Positions 4,903 to 8,112 of a stretch of DNA of 8,112 bases are shown here, piece by piece (within the stretch, counting starts at the first letter, position 1; the number at the start of each line of letters is the position of its first letter). Origin of the DNA: Chloroflexota bacterium (GTDB lineage: Bacteria > Chloroflexota > Dehalococcoidia > Lucifugimonadales > UBA3495). The stretch spans positions 1 through 8,112 of the forward strand of contig JADFPM010000120.1 of the NCBI GenBank assembly GCA_022562335.1. Direction: 5' to 3'. A program made the translations under genes and the position numbers. Under the pieces are notes generated by a model. The model was not told the origin of the DNA. It searched no databases and saw nothing but the letters and a program-made list of their open reading frames with translations.

Positions 4903-6133
4903 ACTCTTCGGCCCGGAGCCCGCTGGCGGTGAAATCGGGCGATTGGATGTCTTGGAACCGCCGGGGCAGGAAATCATCCAATTCCACCGGTATTTGGGGA
5001 CTGCCGCGGGTCACGTAATCGGCTATGATCCGCCCGGTGATAGGACCCAGATGTATGCCCTTGGTGGTGTGCCCCGTGGCCAGGTAAATCCCCTCCCAAC
5101 CGGGAATGGGGCCGATTATAGGCTTGCCGTCGGGACTCAATGGGCGCGACCCGGCCAATTGCTGGACCAGTTCTGCATCGGCGAGACCGGGTAAGACGTC
5201 CACTGCCCGGCTCAACAACTCCATCCTGGCGGCGGCGGTGGGCTGCCGGTCATACTCCGTGCCCAAATGGGATTCTTGCTGGTCATAATCCCGGCCCCCG
5301 GTGCTTCCCACGCTGAGCAGACCGTCCAAACGGCTGATCATGTGTCCACGTTTGGGAGAGCTGATCAAAACGGGCAAGGGCGCACCGGCGTAGCGTAAAA
5401 GCAGGCGCTCTCCCTTCAGCGGACGCACCGGGACCGGGAACCCGAGCTGGTCTCCAAATCCGGCGCTCCAGACCCCAGCGGCCATGACAACTGTATTGCA
5501 GGATATCTCGCCGTCGTTGGTGATCAGGCCCGTCACCCTGGAATTGCCCCCAGGCGGTTGTCCGGGTTTTTGCCCGGTGGAGCGCTGGACGGTCAAGCTC
5601 TTGACCTCCCGGATCCTGAGCTGGGCGCCCTTCTTTTCCGCCGCCTGGGCCAGGGCCAGATTCAGCCGGTAACTATCCAACTGGGCCGACTCTTCTTCAT
5701 ATGCCGCACCTCTGACCTGCTTGGTCAGCCGGGGCTCGATGCGTTGGACCTCAGCGCCGTCGATCCATTTCATGGCGACGTGTTCCTGTTGCCAAGGCAT
5801 CAGGGACTTGATGAAAGTCTCCTCCTCCTCGTCCAGCGCCAGCCGTAACGATGGCCGCCGCTGGTACAGCAGGTCCATGCCCGTGGACTCCTCCAACTCC
5901 GGGACCAAGGAAGGGAACTCACGGTATCCGGCCAACGCCAATTGGAAAGAGGGACCGGGAGAGAATTCAGCTCCCAGCAGGCTCAAAGAACCGGTGGCGT
6001 GGGCCGATGCGCCGCTGCCGATGGCTTCCCTTTCGTATAGATGTACCGAGACACCCATTTTGGCCAAGTAATAAGCCACTGAGCAACCGACCACTCCGGC
6101 GCCAATTACCGCCACGTCCACCGTTTCGGCCAT
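4901..6133 (-). CDS. FAD-dependent amine oxidase/dehydrogenase, DAO (ThiO-like) family
   Basis: This 410-residue flavoenzyme oxidises a C-N bond of an amino acid or amine. It belongs to the family of glycine oxidase, sarcosine oxidase and D-amino acid dehydrogenase. The N-terminal Rossmann motif GAGVVG (11-16) is followed by an acidic ribose-binding position in YEREA (33-37). An ATG motif at about 46-48 follows, then VVMAAGVWS at 215-223. The FAD-closing C-terminal block AGSRPLSPDGKPIIGPIP (327-344), GIYLATGH (348-355) and GIHLGPITGRIIADYV (359-374) resembles ThiO most closely, with R330 in the position of the substrate-carboxylate arginine. It is some 40 residues longer than typical ThiO, partly through a Gln/Pro/Gly-rich insertion at about 185-198. 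No thiS, thiG or thiE adjoins it, so a role in thiamine synthesis is not supported. The ATG is preceded by GGAG five bases upstream. It is the first gene of an operon with the LLM oxidoreductase, under the promoter at 6190-6218. Confidence 0.9.
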   Translation of the reverse strand: MAETVDVAVIGAGVVGCSVAYYLAKMGVSVHLYEREAIGSGASAHATGSLSLLGAEFSPGPSFQLALAGYREFPSLVPELEESTGMDLLYQRRPSLRLALDEEEETFIKSLMPWQQEHVAMKWIDGAEVQRIEPRLTKQVRGAAYEEESAQLDSYRLNLALAQAAEKKGAQLRIREVKSLTVQRSTGQKPGQPPGGNSRVTGLITNDGEISCNTVVMAAGVWSAGFGDQLGFPVPVRPLKGERLLLRYAGAPLPVLISSPKRGHMISRLDGLLSVGSTGGRDYDQQESHLGTEYDRQPTAAARMELLSRAVDVLPGLADAELVQQLAGSRPLSPDGKPIIGPIPGWEGIYLATGHTTKGIHLGPITGRIIADYVTRGSPQIPVELDDFLPRRFQDIQSPDFTASGLRAEE

Positions 6134-6155
6134 CTATACTCCATTTCTCTCAAAA

Positions 6156-6169
6156 ATCTTGCCGAAGAT
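6156..6169 (-). promoter_or_regulatory. leader hairpin followed by T-run, attenuator candidate
   Basis: On the minus strand ATCTT, a CGGC loop and AAGAT form a five-pair stem followed immediately by TTTT. It lies between the predicted transcription start (about 6183) and the oxidase ATG. The layout resembles a small intrinsic terminator within the 5' leader, but the stem is AT-rich and weak. Confidence 0.25.
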
Positions 6170-6189
6170 GCCGCTGAAAAACTACCAAG

Positions 6190-6218
6190 ATTATTGGCTA
6201 GCCGCCGATGCCTGTCAA
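6190..6218 (-). promoter_or_regulatory. sigma70-type promoter of the FAD oxidase-LLM operon
   Basis: The minus strand carries a perfect -35 box TTGACA (complement of 6213-6218), a 17-base spacer and a -10 box AATAAT (complement of 6190-6195) that matches the consensus at five of six positions. Transcription should start near 6183, giving a leader of about 50 bases before the oxidase ATG. This is the best promoter in the window. Confidence 0.75.
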
Positions 6219-6226
6219 CGCGATAA

Positions 6227-6240
6227 GCCGGGGCGCCGGC
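6227..6240 (-). terminator. GC-rich hairpin upstream of the operon promoter, weak terminator candidate
   Basis: GCCGG, a four-base loop and CCGGC form a five-pair GC stem on the minus strand, followed by TTAT. It sits just upstream of the -35 box and could end transcription from the PEP carboxykinase-like gene. It also overlaps a 12-base palindrome, so it may instead be a protein-binding site. Confidence 0.25.
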
Positions 6241-6413
6241 GCCGTGGGTGTGGGAGGTTGTGGCTGGGAAGGCCGTTGCGGGAAGAGCAGCTTGGGGCGG
6301 CTACGGTGATCTTGCCCGGAGGAGTGGCCCCCAACGGGCGGGGTCTGCGCGCGGTTCGTGGACAACGACGCTCCAGCCGCTGGTTAACCGGTGCGGGATT
6401 TAAAGCGAACGCC

Positions 6414-8112
6414 TCAAGCGCTGACACCCAGTGTTTGCAGGGCGGCCTGGCTCTCGTTGGAAATCTTCAAGCCCTGTTCCACCCCAGATGCGAAGGCATT
6501 TCCCAATGCCCGGAGCAAATGTTCGGCCGGCCGCTGTCCTTCATTCAAATGCTGGGTCAACTCCGGGAGTGAATTGTAAGATTGGTTCACGCCCCAGTAA
6601 AAAGAAAGCAACCAGGCGAATTGGCGTTCATCGGCCGGCGCCGGGATGTCGGTGAGGTCTATCAGGTCGTTTGCCACTCTGGTATAGCGTAGTATGCCCG
6701 CCTTGTCCTGGGAATCCCGGCCGAAATACCTGCGCCTTCTCAGCTCCACCACCCGGCTGGAGTAATCCGCCTCGCCATAGATGTTTCGTGGCAGCCACTC
6801 TTGACGCAGGTCTTGGACCTCCCGTCCCGAACTGTCCACCACGGCCACGGCAATGTCCGAGCCCAAGGTGGCGTCGTACTCAAACTTGACCGCGTTCCGC
6901 AGGACCGCTTCTTGCAGCATCAGGGTCAACTCCCGGGGGATCTTTTTGTAGAAGCGGCCGGTGGCCTGGTCGTTGGTGTCGGCGCCCAAACCTCCGGTGT
7001 TGAAAACGTAGTAGTGTTGCTCCAGGCCGCCTCGGGCCATCTGCCTCAAAATATGGTAAAGCAGGTTGGCGTTCTCGTCTTCCAGCCCGATGATGAACGG
7101 GTCGGAGAAGTATTCGACGTAGGGCCGGCCGATGGCGCCGATGGCCGCTCCCATCTGGACCGCCTCTCCGTACATCAGCACCCGGATGTATTGCTCCAGG
7201 TGCAGCCGGCGCAGGGGTGGGATCACTGTATTTTCCCGCATCACGGCCTGCCAAAATACCCGGTCAGTGTGCTCCATGGGGACGTGGACGGCGTTGGTAA
7301 GCTTTCCGCCGGTCATCGCCCCCAGCAGATGCTGGGTGCCCTTCCTTTCCAACAGACGCGGGCGGGAGAGGATCATCCGCATGTTCCGCACGGGATTTTC
7401 CAGGTAATTGGGCGTCCAGTCCTCCACGTGGATGGGCACGTTCTCCAGGATCTCCTGGGGGCTGGGCTGGTCCTTGCTGCCCCGCAACACGTCGTAGGTG
7501 ATGGGGTCGTCTTCCCTGGTCAAACCGAAGGGAACAGCGTAGAAATTGTTCTCCGTGCCGTCTATGCCATGGGTGATCTTTACGATGTTGCCGCCCCGGT
7601 GGGTCTCGATGGGCTCGCTCAAAGGTTGGATCAGCACGATGTCGTCATTCATAGGGTAGATCCCCTCTTCGGGATCTAGGGGCAGACTTAAAAGCTTGGC
7701 CAGTTGGCTATTGGCCAGCTCTATCATGATGGTCAGCGTGCTCTTGCCGTGGAGGGAGGGCCCGATGGTGACCATCGCCGTATTCAACAGCTGTTGGTCC
7801 AGGGTTTTAACCCGGCCGACGCTGAGGGCCGCCTGCACCGCCAGGCCGTTGGCCTGTTTGACCAGGAACATGGCGATGGACAGGGGGCCCATCTTGTGTT
7901 CGCCCACGTAGTCAAAGCCCAGGTGAAGAGACAATCCTTTGGTGGGCGCCTTGAAAACCAGTTGGGTGAGGCCGGCATCCTGGATGCGGGCCTTGAGGTC
8001 TTCGGAAAGGCCCAATTCGTCCAGCCACTGGGGGATCGACACTTCTAAGATATCGGGGGATTGGGTTCGTTCAGCCTCGGGCAGTTCAAAGGTGAGCAGC
8101 CGCCACATCAAT
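6414..8112 (-). CDS. divergent ATP-type PEP carboxykinase homolog (partial at right edge)
   Basis: About 565 residues are visible, ending with a TGA at 6414, and the frame is open to the right edge. Residues below count from the first full codon at 8109-8111. Segments align by eye with ATP-dependent PEP carboxykinase (oxaloacetate + ATP to PEP, CO2 and ADP). These are YVGEHKMG (68-75), the P-loop GPSLHGKSTLT (117-127, K123), NDD (155-157), ENVPI (223-227) then NMR (243-245), VIPPLRRL (296-303), YFSDPF (334-339), NTGG (371-374) and a TGRFYKKIP block (384-392). Compared with E. coli PckA as I remember it, Y207, K212, D269 and R333 seem kept (Y68, K73, D157, R245), but the metal ligands K213 and H232 appear as M74 and Q93. 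The P-loop is GKS rather than GKT. About 90 extra C-terminal residues follow the conserved core. An ATG lies at the extreme edge (8106-8108). Relative to E. coli some 140 N-terminal residues are not seen, so the gene is either partial or N-terminally short. Its reaction is therefore uncertain: it could be a kinase of the PEPCK/HPr-kinase fold with another substrate. Confidence 0.72.
   Translation of the reverse strand, partial: LMWRLLTFELPEAERTQSPDILEVSIPQWLDELGLSEDLKARIQDAGLTQLVFKAPTKGLSLHLGFDYVGEHKMGPLSIAMFLVKQANGLAVQAALSVGRVKTLDQQLLNTAMVTIGPSLHGKSTLTIMIELANSQLAKLLSLPLDPEEGIYPMNDDIVLIQPLSEPIETHRGGNIVKITHGIDGTENNFYAVPFGLTREDDPITYDVLRGSKDQPSPQEILENVPIHVEDWTPNYLENPVRNMRMILSRPRLLERKGTQHLLGAMTGGKLTNAVHVPMEHTDRVFWQAVMRENTVIPPLRRLHLEQYIRVLMYGEAVQMGAAIGAIGRPYVEYFSDPFIIGLEDENANLLYHILRQMARGGLEQHYYVFNTGGLGADTNDQATGRFYKKIPRELTLMLQEAVLRNAVKFEYDATLGSDIAVAVVDSSGREVQDLRQEWLPRNIYGEADYSSRVVELRRRRYFGRDSQDKAGILRYTRVANDLIDLTDIPAPADERQFAWLLSFYWGVNQSYNSLPELTQHLNEGQRPAEHLLRALGNAFASGVEQGLKISNESQAALQTLGVSA

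Larger units (their letters stand above)
6134..6413 (-). other. intergenic region upstream of the FAD oxidase operon
   Basis: These 280 bases separate the PEP carboxykinase-like gene from the oxidase operon. The part nearest the oxidase holds a promoter, a leader hairpin and a GC-rich hairpin (separate entries). A perfect 12-base palindrome GGCGCCGGCGCC lies at 6232-6243. The rest (6245-6413) is GC-rich, with a minus-strand open frame to 6427 coding Pro/Arg-rich low-complexity sequence that I do not accept as a gene. Confidence 0.5.

Noticed and set aside
4670..5194. Plus-strand frame of 174 codons spanning the junction of the two flavoenzyme genes
   Set aside because: It is antisense to both enzymes and lacks a ribosome binding site or domain.
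4901..6133. Assigning the FAD oxidase as thiamine-pathway glycine oxidase thiO
   Set aside because: The C-terminal block resembles ThiO, but no thiamine genes adjoin it. The coupled partner is a monooxygenase, so only the family is claimed.
6215..6427. Minus-strand 70-codon frame after the PEPCK-like gene
   Set aside because: It starts at a GTG overlapping the upstream stop, but codes Pro/Arg-rich low-complexity sequence and runs through the oxidase promoter's -35 box.
6801..7679. Long plus-strand open frame of 292 codons opposite the PEPCK-like gene
   Set aside because: It lies fully antisense to a gene with clear family motifs, has no recognisable domain and has His/Gly/Val-rich composition typical of a shadow frame.

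Overview
The window holds chromosomal DNA of a free-living bacterium, about 57-60% G+C by eye. No rRNA, tRNA, CRISPR array, insertion sequence or phage gene is visible. Two features suggest a member of the Chloroflexota, possibly a Dehalococcoidia/SAR202-type lineage: lipoproteins whose lipidated cysteine is followed by a long Pro-Thr linker, and an LLM-class flavin monooxygenase paired with a FAD amine oxidase. This placement is an inference from gene content only.

Left part (1-3269, all minus strand). Transcription runs right to left. An OmpR-type response regulator (2481-3269) is followed closely by a short-loop two-helix membrane histidine kinase (about 1481-2437). After a 239-base gap comes a lipoprotein with a Pro-Thr linker and two Ig-like domains (363-1241). 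After a further 187 bases comes the start of a second, related lipoprotein that runs off the left edge (1-175). The two lipoproteins share the same residues around the lipidated cysteine, so they look like tandem paralogs. The kinase and regulator form a complete phosphorelay pair, and the lipoproteins are plausible but unproven targets or partners.

Middle (3270-3931). A 283-base divergent intergenic region separates the regulator from the only plus-strand gene, a P-II nitrogen signalling protein (3553-3897). That protein has a T-loop two residues longer than in E. coli GlnB. No amtB or glnA lies beside it here. The gene converges on the next minus-strand operon, with a large stem-loop at the junction.

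Right part (3932-8112, minus strand). A strong sigma70-like promoter (TTGACA, 17 bases, AATAAT) drives a two-gene operon: a DAO/ThiO-type FAD oxidase (4901-6133) and an LLM-class flavin-dependent oxidoreductase (3932-4891). Only nine bases separate them, and the second gene's ribosome binding site overlaps the first gene's stop. Upstream is a large gene cut by the right edge (6414-8112). It encodes a divergent homolog of ATP-type PEP carboxykinase that keeps the nucleotide-binding motifs but seems to have lost two metal-ligand residues of the classical enzyme. This is the most unusual item in the window. The window does not show an obviously new multi-gene system.
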